Source of the DNA: JAYOEY01 sp038116945
GTDB lineage: Bacteria > Pseudomonadota > Alphaproteobacteria > MPNO01 > UBA2964
Assembly: GCA_038116945.1 (NCBI GenBank)
Contig: JAYOEY010000003.1
Coordinates: 186,001-250,000 of the forward strand
Reading direction: 5' to 3'
DNA length: 64,000 nucleotides
In this document: positions 43,498-51,812 of the stretch, one piece after another
Numbering within the stretch: position 1 is the first letter of the stretch
Layout: the number at the start of each line of letters is the position of its first letter
Notes under the pieces: model-generated
The model's database searches: none
Told to the model about the DNA's origin: nothing
The model's input: the letters and a program-made list of their open reading frames with translations, nothing else
Position numbers and translations under genes: made by a program

Positions 43498-44114
43498 GCG
43501 AACGAACAACGGGGATCTGGTCGGCCTTCAGCATGGCTCGCGTCTATAGCGGCTATCAGGCGCTGCTCGGTGCGCATCGGGTCCGACGACTGCTGGTCGA
43601 TGAGTTTATCCGGCCCGAAGCGGGAAACCGGATTCTCGATGTCGGCTGCGGCCCGGCGGATATCCTGGAGGCGCTCCCGCCGGATATCGAGTATACCGGC
43701 ATCGATCACAGCGAGGCCTATATCGAAAAGGCGCGCAGCCGAAACGACCCGCGTGCGACGTTTTTCGTGGAGGATGCGGCAAATCTCGTTCTGGAAAACG
43801 CCGGCGCATACCAACGCATCATCGCGACCGGCCTGCTGCACCACATCGACGACGACGCATCCGTCGCTTTCTTCGAAACCTGCCGCAAGCTCCTGGCACC
43901 GGGCGGCTTTCTCGTCACTTTCGACGGCGCCTTTACCGAAAACCAGAACCCGGTCGCATGGTGGCTGCTCAGGATGGACCGGGGAACGTTCGTCAGAACG
44001 GCGGACGAGTATCTGGCGCTCGCCGCGCCGGTATTTCCGAAGACCGCCGTCGTGACCAGAACGGACCTGCTGAGAGTTCCCTATACCCACGCTATAATAA
44101 CGTGCGAACGCTGA
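43494..44114 (+). CDS. class I SAM-dependent methyltransferase
   Basis: A 206-residue Rossmann methyltransferase with the SAM loop ILDVGCGPADILEAL near 48, YTGIDHSEAYIEKA near 67, and the post-motif GLLHHIDDD near 116. It is likely to methylate a sugar or other small precursor. Its start overlaps the GtrA-like gene by four bases. Acceptor unknown. Confidence 0.9.
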   Translation: MSERTTGIWSAFSMARVYSGYQALLGAHRVRRLLVDEFIRPEAGNRILDVGCGPADILEALPPDIEYTGIDHSEAYIEKARSRNDPRATFFVEDAANLVLENAGAYQRIIATGLLHHIDDDASVAFFETCRKLLAPGGFLVTFDGAFTENQNPVAWWLLRMDRGTFVRTADEYLALAAPVFPKTAVVTRTDLLRVPYTHAIITCER

Positions 44115-44154
44115 GGGGCCGCACCCTGCACGCAAAACCAGAGGCAAGTTCTCA

Positions 44155-45297
44155 ATGTCCAGCCAGAACATCCCGTTTAACCGTCCGCCGGTCACCGGCA
44201 GGGAGACCGCGTACATCGCGGAAGCGATCGCTTCCGGCCATATATGCGGCGACGGCGCCTTTACGAAGAAATGCCAGCAGTTCATGGAACAGCGGTTCCG
44301 CGCCCGCCGGGCGCTGATGACCACCTCCTGCACCACGGCTCTCGAGATGTCGGCGCTGATCGGCGGTATCGGACCGGGCGACGAGGTCATCATGCCGTCC
44401 TACACCTTCGTGTCGACGGCCAATGCCTTCGCGCTGCGGGGCGCGAAGATCGTGTTCGTCGACTGTCGCCCCGATACGCTGAATATCGACGAGACGCTGA
44501 TCGAAGCGGCGGTCACCGAACGGACGAAAGCCATTGTGCCGGTCCACTACGCGGGCGTCGGGTGCGAAATGGACGAGATCTGCCGGATCGCGAAGGATTG
44601 CGGCGCCATCGTCGTGGAAGATGCCGCCCAGGGCGTCGATGCGACCTACAAGGGCGACTATCTCGGCACCATCGGCGATTTCGGGACCTACAGCTTCCAA
44701 GAAACCAAGAATTTCGTGTGCGGCGAAGGCGGCGCGCTGCTGGTCAACAACCCCGACTTCGGGGACCGCGCCGAAATCGTCCGCGAAAAGGGCACCAACC
44801 GCAGCCAGTTCTTCCGCGGCGAGGTCGACAAGTACAGCTGGGTCGATATCGGCTCGTCCGCCCTGCCGTCCGACATGCTGGCCGCGTATCTCTACGCGCA
44901 GTTCGAAGACATGGACGCGATCACCGAAAAACGCCGCGCCCTGTACCAGCGATACAGCGCCGGACTGGCAGAACTCGACAAACAGGGGATGCTGACCCTG
45001 CCGACCATCCCGCAGCATTGCGCGTCGAACTACCACCTGTTCCATATCCTGCTCGAAGACCTGGAAACGCGAACGCGGCTCATTGCCCACCTGAAGGAAG
45101 ACGGCATCCAGGCCGTGTTCCATTACGTGCCGCTCCACGAATCGCGCGTCGGCGAAAGCATGGGCTATCGGCGCGGCATGCTGCCGGTCACGGAACGGTG
45201 CGGCAACACGCTGCTGCGGCTGCCGATGTTTTACGGCCTGGGGCTGGACGAAGCGGACCGGGTCGCGGATTCGATCCGGCGGTTTTTCGGGAAATGA
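44155..45297 (+). CDS. wecE: dTDP-4-amino-4,6-dideoxygalactose transaminase WecE/RffA
   Basis: A 380-residue PLP sugar aminotransferase. It matches E. coli WecE along its whole length: IPFNRPPVTGRE at the start, GDEVIMPSYTFVSTANAFAL near 82, VEDAAQGVDATYKG near 160, and EKGTNRSQFFRGEVDKY near 210. The PLP lysine is Lys185 in QETKNF. The reaction aminates dTDP-4-keto-6-deoxyglucose to dTDP-4-amino-4,6-dideoxygalactose with glutamate. RmlA at 36077 supplies the start of the pathway, and the NeuD-like enzyme may acylate the product. Confidence 0.95.
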   Translation: MSSQNIPFNRPPVTGRETAYIAEAIASGHICGDGAFTKKCQQFMEQRFRARRALMTTSCTTALEMSALIGGIGPGDEVIMPSYTFVSTANAFALRGAKIVFVDCRPDTLNIDETLIEAAVTERTKAIVPVHYAGVGCEMDEICRIAKDCGAIVVEDAAQGVDATYKGDYLGTIGDFGTYSFQETKNFVCGEGGALLVNNPDFGDRAEIVREKGTNRSQFFRGEVDKYSWVDIGSSALPSDMLAAYLYAQFEDMDAITEKRRALYQRYSAGLAELDKQGMLTLPTIPQHCASNYHLFHILLEDLETRTRLIAHLKEDGIQAVFHYVPLHESRVGESMGYRRGMLPVTERCGNTLLRLPMFYGLGLDEADRVADSIRRFFGK

Positions 45298-45322
45298 TGC
45301 GTTGTCCGAACCCCGGAAACCG

Positions 45323-46156
45323 ATGCCCGCGATAGATAAGATAGCCAGCAGGCTTACGCTGAGGGACGGCGTCTGGGTCGCGACGGAACGGTCCGGCATT
45401 TCCTATCCGGACGAGGGAAACGATGCCTGCTATCAGATCGAGGATTCCTCATTCTGGTTTCACCATCGCAACAACTGCATCGTCGCCGCGATGCGGCGTT
45501 TCCCGCCATCGGGACCGGTCTTCGACATCGGCGGCGGCAACGGTTTCGTCTCGAAGGCCATCGAAACTGCCGGTTTCGACCCGGTCCTGGTCGAGCCGGG
45601 CGAAACCGGGATCGTCAATGCGAAGACCCGGGGCCTCGGAACGATCGTCCACGCCACCCTTCAGGACGCCGGTTTCCGCCCGTCGAGCCTCGCTGCCGCC
45701 GGGCTGTTCGACGTCGTCGAACATATCGAAGACGACCTGGGTTTCATGGAAGAACTCCGGACCTGTCTGCGCCCCGGCGGGCGCGTCTATCTGACCGTGC
45801 CGGCCTATGATTTCCTGTTTTCCGACGAGGACGTCGAAGCAGGCCATTTCCGGCGCTATACGAAACGCACGCTTTCGAACTGCCTGGCGAAGGCCGGGCT
45901 GGACATCGAATTCGCCAGCTACTTCTTCGTCGCCCTGCCGGCGCCGATCTGGCTGTTTCGGACGCTTCCCGCGAAGCTGTCGCGCAGCAGACCGAAGAAA
46001 GAAGCGCTGGTATCCGCGTCCGAGCACGTCGTGCCGTCGCCGTTGCTGGGTAAAATGGTGGATGCGGCCTTTTCCTGGGAGGCGCGGCTGATCGCAAAGG
46101 CCGTTTCCCTTCCGTTCGGGGGAAGCTGCCTTTTCGTCGCCCGCAACCCGGGATGA
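45323..46156 (+). CDS. class I SAM-dependent methyltransferase
   Basis: A protein of about 277 residues from ATG 45323 with GGAAA close upstream; TTG 45302 in the same frame is an alternative. A first part of about 60 residues precedes the SAM loop VFDIGGGNGFVSKAI, and FDVVEHIEDD and LRPGGRVYLTVPAYDFLFS complete a Methyltransf_11/23 core. The GHFRRYT segment is usual in methyltransferases beside GtrA/GT2 genes. It probably modifies a lipid-linked glycan intermediate. Confidence 0.88.
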   Translation: MPAIDKIASRLTLRDGVWVATERSGISYPDEGNDACYQIEDSSFWFHHRNNCIVAAMRRFPPSGPVFDIGGGNGFVSKAIETAGFDPVLVEPGETGIVNAKTRGLGTIVHATLQDAGFRPSSLAAAGLFDVVEHIEDDLGFMEELRTCLRPGGRVYLTVPAYDFLFSDEDVEAGHFRRYTKRTLSNCLAKAGLDIEFASYFFVALPAPIWLFRTLPAKLSRSRPKKEALVSASEHVVPSPLLGKMVDAAFSWEARLIAKAVSLPFGGSCLFVARNPG

Positions 46157-46244
46157 AGACGCGGGCCGGGAAAATTCATAGGATTGGGACGAGGATGCCG
46201 GCGAATGCCGACATGAAGACTTATCGGGGAATGGATCCGGGAGA

Positions 46245-46646
46245 ATGACCGACGGTCAGGGACGACAGTTCTTCTCGTTTCTCGTGGTCGGCGGCACCGC
46301 CGCGATCATCAACCTGTTGACGCGCATCCTGTTCAGCCAGGCGGTGATATACGAAATCGCGGTCGTGCTGGCCTATGTCATCGCCATGACCTGCGCCTTT
46401 CTGATGAACCGGCGCTTCGTGTTCGACGGCAGGGACGGCGACACGCGCAGCCAGTATTTGCGGTTCGCCATCGTCAACTTGCTGGCGCTGGCCCAGGTCT
46501 GGCTGGTCAGCGTCGGCACCCTTCGGATGATCTTCCCGGCCATCGGCTACACCTGGCATGCCGAGACCGTGGCCCACGCGCTCGGCGTCATGAGCCCGGT
46601 TATCACCAGCTTTTTCGGCCACAAATACTACACGTTCAGAAAATAG
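46245..46646 (+). CDS. GtrA-family membrane protein (copy 2)
   Basis: A 133-residue protein with four predicted membrane helices. The typical FFSFLVVGGTAAIINLLTR starts at about residue 9, and MTCAFLMNRRFVF lies near 50. It is a paralogue of the gene at 43048 but clearly divergent, so it may flip a different lipid-linked sugar. It ends the plus-strand glycan operon before the decarboxylase-like gene. Confidence 0.9.
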   Translation: MTDGQGRQFFSFLVVGGTAAIINLLTRILFSQAVIYEIAVVLAYVIAMTCAFLMNRRFVFDGRDGDTRSQYLRFAIVNLLALAQVWLVSVGTLRMIFPAIGYTWHAETVAHALGVMSPVITSFFGHKYYTFRK

Positions 46647-46688
46647 CCCCGAAGCCCCCGAAATTTCCGGAAGCGAGGAAGAATTCCC

Positions 46689-47669
46689 ATGGCGTCACCC
46701 CTCAAGCTCTCGCTCGCGATCGAACGGTACGACCGTCACATCCCGTTCTATGACGGCACCGTCAAGGTGCCGGACGGGATCGAGCTGTCGGTCAGCCAGG
46801 TCGGCCAGAGCGTCACGCTGCGCGACGGCACGCGACGGCACGACCGGGTGATGAGCGGCGAATTCGATATTGGCGAATTCTCGATGTCGAGTTACCTGAT
46901 GGCCAAGGGACGCGGCATCCCGATTTCCGGTATCCCGGTCTTTCCCCGCCGCCTGTTCAGCCAGAGCCAGATGTGGGTGCATCCGGATTCGAACCTGTGG
47001 CACCCCAGGGACCTGATCGGCAAAAAGGTCGCGCTCAGCTCGTTCCAGACAACGCTCTCGCTGCTCGCCAAGGGCGACATGAAATTCCATTACGGCGTGC
47101 CGTGGGAGGACATCCACTGGCTGCTCACCTCGCACGAGAAGGTCGAGTTCGAGCCAAAGCCGGGCGTGAAGATCGATTTTATCGGCAACCGCCAGGACCT
47201 CGGCCGCATGCTGGAGGCGGGCGAAATCGATGCCTTTTTCCTGCCCCACCCGCCGACCTCGGTGATGACCGGCGAGACGGCGGCAAGACGCCTGTTCGCC
47301 GACTGCCGGGCGGAGGAAAGGGCCTATTACGAGAAACACGGCGATTTCCCCATCATGCATATCGTCGCCATCCGGCAGGAGCTGGCGGAAAAAGAGCCCT
47401 GGCTGGGACATGCCGTGATCGACATGTTCAACCATGCCCGCGACCTGGCCGAGAGCTATTTCGAGGACCCCAACTGGTCGCGCCTCGCCTGGGCGCGCCA
47501 CGCCTACGAGGAAGAGCGCGCCTTGTTCAAGGGCAACCCGTGGCGCAACGGGTTCAGCGAAAACCGCGCCAATATCGAGCGCTTCATCAAGTATTCGCAC
47601 GACCAGGGGCTGATCGACGCGCCCTACGCGCCGGAAACCCTGTTCATGGAAGAGACGCTGGATACATGA
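46689..47669 (+). CDS. 4,5-dihydroxyphthalate decarboxylase / SBP-like protein (paralogue 3)
   Basis: A 326-residue protein without a signal peptide, preceded by GAGGAAG about 8 bases before the ATG. It shares FDIGEFSMSSYLMAKG near 58, VFPRRLFSQSQMWVH near 84, KKVALSSFQTTLSLLAKGDM near 112, and FPIMHIVAIRQE near 221 with paralogue 2. The SSYL segment and the RRLFSQ segment probably line the ligand pocket. It sits between glycan genes and an MscS gene with no obvious pathway link. Same caveat as the others: enzyme or cytosolic binding protein. Confidence 0.75.
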   Translation: MASPLKLSLAIERYDRHIPFYDGTVKVPDGIELSVSQVGQSVTLRDGTRRHDRVMSGEFDIGEFSMSSYLMAKGRGIPISGIPVFPRRLFSQSQMWVHPDSNLWHPRDLIGKKVALSSFQTTLSLLAKGDMKFHYGVPWEDIHWLLTSHEKVEFEPKPGVKIDFIGNRQDLGRMLEAGEIDAFFLPHPPTSVMTGETAARRLFADCRAEERAYYEKHGDFPIMHIVAIRQELAEKEPWLGHAVIDMFNHARDLAESYFEDPNWSRLAWARHAYEEERALFKGNPWRNGFSENRANIERFIKYSHDQGLIDAPYAPETLFMEETLDT

Positions 47670-47755
47670 GCGACAACGGGAACGATTTTGCGGGACGGTT
47701 GAGAGCGCACGCCGTACTGCGAAGCGAAACAGGCGTATCGACCGAACAGCGCTGA
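47666..47755 (+). CDS. possible 29-residue coupled ORF
   Basis: ATG 47666 overlaps the stop of the decarboxylase-like gene as ATGA and opens 29 codons (MSDNGNDFAGRLRAHAV...). There is no recognised domain and no independent ribosome-binding site. It may be a small translationally coupled peptide or chance. Confidence 0.2.
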   Translation: MSDNGNDFAGRLRAHAVLRSETGVSTEQR

Positions 47756-47794
47756 TTTTCGACGTCGACAACATTTGCGGGAAGGACCGGTTTT

Positions 47795-48631
47795 ATGTCG
47801 TTTGCCTGGGTCGAAGAGCTGGTAAAGGCCACCACGACATGGGGCCTCGGCGCGCTCGGCGGGCTTGCCCTCGTGGTAGCCGGCGTCGTTATCGCGCGTC
47901 TCGTGCGGGAAGGGCTCCGGCACGCGCTTGACCGGACCAGCCTCGACAGTCAACTGGTCGGGCTGCTCGTATCGATCATCTACTATTTCGTCCTGGCTGT
48001 TGTCCTGATCGCCGCCTTCGGGGTCATGGGAATTGAAACCGCTTCCCTGATCACCATTCTGGGCACCTGCTCGCTGGCGATCGGGCTGGCGCTACAGGGT
48101 TCCCTGTCGAATCTGGCGGCGGGAATCATGTTGCTGGTATTCCGGCCCTTCCGCGAAGGAGACTTCATTGAGACCGGCGATTACACGGGCCACGTCGAAG
48201 AGCTGGGCGTATTTTCGACAAAACTCCGGACCCTGCGGAACATCTGCGTCATCATACCCAACAGTTTCATTTCGCAGCGCCCCCTCGAGAACTGGTCGCA
48301 GAACGGCAAGTGCCGGCTCGATCTTTCTATCGAAATCGCAATCGGCAGCGACCTGTCTGCGGCCAAGGGCTCGATAATCGGCGCCCTGGAAAAGGACGCC
48401 CGCATTCTCGGGGAGCCGGCGCCCTTCGTCGGTGTTTCCAATTTCGGGGACAGCTCGTCGCAACTCACGATTCGGCTCTGGTGTTCGATCGACGATTACT
48501 GGTCATTGCAGGTCGAACTGCCGGAGGCCGTGAAGGATGCCGTCGAAGCCGCGGGCGGCGCCATGCCGACACCGCAGCGCGAACTCATGATCCTGTCGCC
48601 GGAGAACGCCCTGCCGACTGCGGCCCGGTAG
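47795..48631 (+). CDS. MscS-family mechanosensitive channel
   Basis: A 278-residue inner-membrane protein with three N-terminal helices. The pore helix includes TCSLAIGLALQGSLSNLAAGI near 88-108, followed by the FRPFREGDFI beta-domain entry and VIIPNSF near 150. Length and layout match E. coli MscS. It opens on osmotic downshock to release solutes. It is monocistronic and convergent with a methyltransferase gene. Confidence 0.94.
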   Translation: MSFAWVEELVKATTTWGLGALGGLALVVAGVVIARLVREGLRHALDRTSLDSQLVGLLVSIIYYFVLAVVLIAAFGVMGIETASLITILGTCSLAIGLALQGSLSNLAAGIMLLVFRPFREGDFIETGDYTGHVEELGVFSTKLRTLRNICVIIPNSFISQRPLENWSQNGKCRLDLSIEIAIGSDLSAAKGSIIGALEKDARILGEPAPFVGVSNFGDSSSQLTIRLWCSIDDYWSLQVELPEAVKDAVEAAGGAMPTPQRELMILSPENALPTAAR

Positions 48632-48653
48632 CGAGCCGTAAATCGAAAGCCGG

Positions 48654-49328
48654 TTATTTCTCGCCCACCACCAGGAACTGCTTGCCGAGGATTTTCCAGG
48701 CGAGCGGAAAGTTCAGGTAAGCGCGAACAAGGAACGGGCTCGGCGGCAGGCCGGACTTGAACGAATAGGGCAGGAAGCGGTCGTGGCTGCGCCGGATGCT
48801 CAGCCGGGCGGAGGCGAGCGCCTCCTCGACCGCCTTTTCGGTCAGGGCGAGATTATGGTCGATGAAATCCCAGTATTCTCCCCGCACGAAGGTGATGTTG
48901 GGGCCGAGGACGACAATGCGCCCGCCGGGCTGGAGTATGTCGCCGAGGGCCTCGAACAGGTTGACCACGTCGGACTTGTCCTCGAGATGTTCGAGAAAGT
49001 TCGACAGGAAGAACAGCGTCGGTCGTCCGTGCGGAAAATCGGCGGCGGTGAGGTCCTCCGCCGCCTTCGAAATGAAATGGACGCCATCGGCAATCGATGC
49101 GCTCTTGTCGGCGACCTTGTCGACGCCATAACGGGTCGATTGCGTCGCCGAGTTGATGAATTCGCCGTTGCCGCAGGCGACGTCGGCCACGATATCGTCG
49201 GGCCGGATGATGCCCGCGCCCGAAAACCAGTGAATGATTTCCCGCCACACCGCGATCCGTACACTGTTTTCCACCGACGCGAACCGGTAGGCGTAAATCC
49301 GGGAGAGCTGTTCCTCGGACATCGACAT
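48654..49328 (-). CDS. class I SAM-dependent methyltransferase
   Basis: A 224-residue protein. The SAM loop is VADVACGNGEFINSA near residue 48; FLSNFLEHLEDKSDV and LQPGGRIVVLGPNI follow in the right order. GEYWDFIDHNLALTEKAVEEAL is typical of methyltransferases in glycan clusters. It lies 52 bases after the FAD oxidoreductase gene on the same strand, so the two probably form an operon. Confidence 0.88.
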   Translation of the reverse strand: MSMSEEQLSRIYAYRFASVENSVRIAVWREIIHWFSGAGIIRPDDIVADVACGNGEFINSATQSTRYGVDKVADKSASIADGVHFISKAAEDLTAADFPHGRPTLFFLSNFLEHLEDKSDVVNLFEALGDILQPGGRIVVLGPNITFVRGEYWDFIDHNLALTEKAVEEALASARLSIRRSHDRFLPYSFKSGLPPSPFLVRAYLNFPLAWKILGKQFLVVGEK

Positions 49329-49380
49329 GGAAGAAATCCCCTAAACGGACCTGTCGCGAAACGATTCTGGCGGCGTCATC

Positions 49381-50688
49381 TTATGCGGCCCCGGCGTCGC
49401 GGGCCATCCCCCGGCCGAAATCGATGCTTTCCGAAATGCCCCGATCCTCCGGATAGTAGTAGGACGTATCGGCCACCCACAGCCCGTCGATCACGCCGGT
49501 GACGGGCGGCAGCCGGTCCATGTGGCCTGGCTCGCAGACCGGCTGCGCGTGGCGGTAGCGGCTCGCGCGAATAGCGATGAAATCGTCGTCGGCGAGGTCC
49601 GGATTGATCTTCTTCAGATAGCGCCTGACCTTGTCGAGAAACGCCTCGTCGGGCTCGGCGAATTTGGGATGGTCGCCCGGCATGTAGAACGGCACGTAGA
49701 CCACATGATCGTCGAGCGGGCGCAGATTGGTGTATTCGACGAGCCCGGGAATATCCATCTCGGGGTCGTTTGTGTTGAGCCAGAAGAAGCCGGTGACGGG
49801 ACGCTTCAGCCTGGCGATCACGCAGACCACGGCGACGTTCTTGAGCGATTGATATTTATCGAGAATTTCCGGCGGCAGATCGGGCAGCAGGCGCGGCACA
49901 TAGGGCAGCGGCACGGTGCTGATGACCCGGTCGAACGGCTCGACCGCGCCGCCCGCCATCTCGACGCCCGTCACCCGGCCGCCCTCGATGACAATTTTCG
50001 ACGCGGGCGACGACAGGCGGATCTCGCCGCCATGCGCCTCGATATCGGATTTCATCGCCCGCAGCAGCGTGTCAGAGCCGCCTTCCAGATAGCCGAGCTT
50101 TTCGCGGAACAGATCGTAGCGCGAGCGGCCGATACGGCGGATGCGGGACCAGATCCAGGCCGCCGATATGCAGTCCCCGAGCTCGTAGAACTTGTAGTCG
50201 AACAGGCGCTGCCACAGCACCTCGTACGCCTCCTCCCCCACCCATTTGCGAATCCAGTCGGTCGCGCGCAGGCCGTCCAGCGGCTTCCAGTCGTCGCGTT
50301 TCGACGCGAGAAAGGCATGCAGCCCGTAACGGAACTTGGCGATCAGGCTCAGCCCTTTGAATTTCAGCAAGGCCGTCGGATTGCCCCATGGCTGGAGCAT
50401 GCCCCGGTACCAGTAGCCCATGGTGGTTTCCACCCAGTGCATTTTTTCCGAAAGCCCGAGCTCGTCGAGCATTTGCAGAAACCCGGCGTCGGAAATGCAG
50501 TGGAAATGGTAGTAGCGCTCGATCGTCAGGCCGGAAAAATCGAACGCCGCCGTCATGCCGCCGACCCGGTCGTCGGCCTCGAACAGGACGGGCGCATGTC
50601 CGTCGCGGGCAAGCTGCCAGGCGACGGCGAGACCCATCGGCCCGGCACCCAGCACGGCGATGCGGCGTCGTTCGGGATTATCCGCCAT
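49381..50688 (-). CDS. NAD(P)/FAD-dependent oxidoreductase (amine-oxidase-like)
   Basis: A 435-residue flavoprotein. The N-terminal FAD dinucleotide motif is VLGAGPMGLAVAWQLARDG, with VLFEADDRVGGM following at the normal distance. The middle part, YHFHCISDAGFLQMLDELGL, and the C-terminal LWVADTSYYYPEDRGISESID are marks of a family found in polysaccharide and lipid-linked-sugar clusters, related to UDP-galactopyranose mutase and protoporphyrinogen-oxidase folds. Substrate unknown. It pairs with the downstream methyltransferase. Confidence 0.85.
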   Translation of the reverse strand: MADNPERRRIAVLGAGPMGLAVAWQLARDGHAPVLFEADDRVGGMTAAFDFSGLTIERYYHFHCISDAGFLQMLDELGLSEKMHWVETTMGYWYRGMLQPWGNPTALLKFKGLSLIAKFRYGLHAFLASKRDDWKPLDGLRATDWIRKWVGEEAYEVLWQRLFDYKFYELGDCISAAWIWSRIRRIGRSRYDLFREKLGYLEGGSDTLLRAMKSDIEAHGGEIRLSSPASKIVIEGGRVTGVEMAGGAVEPFDRVISTVPLPYVPRLLPDLPPEILDKYQSLKNVAVVCVIARLKRPVTGFFWLNTNDPEMDIPGLVEYTNLRPLDDHVVYVPFYMPGDHPKFAEPDEAFLDKVRRYLKKINPDLADDDFIAIRASRYRHAQPVCEPGHMDRLPPVTGVIDGLWVADTSYYYPEDRGISESIDFGRGMARDAGAA

Positions 50689-50782
50689 CAGACCTCCGGC
50701 CCCGACAGTGCGCGGCCGCTACGGAAAACGGAGCGAGGCCGGGTCAGCGGGATATCGCGCCCGCTGCCCGGCCGCGCGATCC

Positions 50783-50959
50783 CTATTTCGGCAGGATGCA
50801 ATGTTTCGCGAAATCCTTGGCCTCTTCCGCGGTCCACTTGCCCTTGTCCTTTTTCTTCAGCTGTTCGCACCATTCCTTGCTGCCGACAGCCGGCGAGCAG
50901 GCGGCGACGAGCGAGAAGGCGCCGAGAAGGAGGAACGCGGAAAGGACGATTTTCTTCAT
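50783..50959 (-). CDS. small DUF3012 lipoprotein
   Basis: A 58-residue protein from ATG 50959, with GGAG 8 bases upstream. A signal peptide ends in the lipobox LVAAC with Cys21 as the lipidated residue. The mature segment PAVGSKEWCEQLKKKDKG, then WTAEEAKDFAKHCI, is the DUF3012 pattern with its two further cysteines. It is predicted to sit at the outer membrane; function unknown. A longer upstream frame would add residues that disrupt the signal peptide. Confidence 0.88.
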   Translation of the reverse strand: MKKIVLSAFLLLGAFSLVAACSPAVGSKEWCEQLKKKDKGKWTAEEAKDFAKHCILPK

Positions 50960-51054
50960 GTCATGAACTCCAGCAAAAACAACTCCCGTTCCTCTCATAT
51001 CGCTTAGCGGGATTCCGGGCAATTCGAATGAAAACCGGTCCTGCAATCGCCGCC

Positions 51055-51789
51055 CTACGCAATTTCGGGCGGCCGGAAGGCAAACGCCGTTTTGAACGAC
51101 TCAAGCGCCTGGATGCGCTGCCACCAGCCGCCGAGTTTCGGCCGTTTTACCCAGTCGGTCAGACCCGGCATGTCGTTGGCTTCGAACCGCTCGATAAACG
51201 GCGCGACGCTGATATCGGCCAGCGACAGGCGGTCGCCGCACAGGAACGGGCGATCCGCCAGCACCGTCTCAAGCTCGTCCAGCACTTCGGCAACCCGCTC
51301 TTCGGCGAACGCCATGTCGGCTTCGGATACGCCGTCCTCCAGCCGCTTTTTGAGAAGCGCCCGCTTCTCCTCGGTCGCCTGATCGTCGAGCACCTTTTTC
51401 AGCTGCTCGGGCGTCATGCCGTCGAACCGTTTATGGCGCCCCTGTCTGATCCAGGAGACCGTGTTGATATTGCGGTGCAGCACATGTTCGATGCGGTCCA
51501 TCAGGATGCGCATCCGGGCGCGCTCATACGGGTCGGCCGGCCGCAACGCGGGTTCCGGAAAGACGTCGTCGAGATATTCGATGATGAAGTTGGATTCGTA
51601 CAGCACGCGCCCGTCATGCACGATGGTCGGCACCACCCCGTTGGGGTTCAGCTTGAGGTATTCGGGATCGAGATTGTCGCGCTTCGCGAGGTCGAGATGC
51701 ACGCTCTCCCACGCCACGCCCTTTTCCGCCAGCGTCATGCGCACCCGCTTGGAACAGGTCGAGGTCACGCCGTGATAGAGTGTCAGCAT
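51055..51789 (-). CDS. glutathione S-transferase
   Basis: A 244-residue protein. ATG 51789 is preceded by GGAGG. The N-terminal thioredoxin-like domain (about 1-78) has YHGVTSTCSKRVRM, giving a Ser/Cys active-site start, and NPNGVVPTIVHDG with the cis-proline. The C-terminal helical domain contains GDRLSLADISVAPF near 190. It detoxifies electrophiles or takes part in aromatic catabolism. It follows the arylsulfotransferase-fold gene by 23 bases on the same strand and is probably co-transcribed with it. Confidence 0.93.
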   Translation of the reverse strand: MLTLYHGVTSTCSKRVRMTLAEKGVAWESVHLDLAKRDNLDPEYLKLNPNGVVPTIVHDGRVLYESNFIIEYLDDVFPEPALRPADPYERARMRILMDRIEHVLHRNINTVSWIRQGRHKRFDGMTPEQLKKVLDDQATEEKRALLKKRLEDGVSEADMAFAEERVAEVLDELETVLADRPFLCGDRLSLADISVAPFIERFEANDMPGLTDWVKRPKLGGWWQRIQALESFKTAFAFRPPEIA

Positions 51790-51812
51790 GGCGATCCTCC
51801 GTTCGTCCGGGT

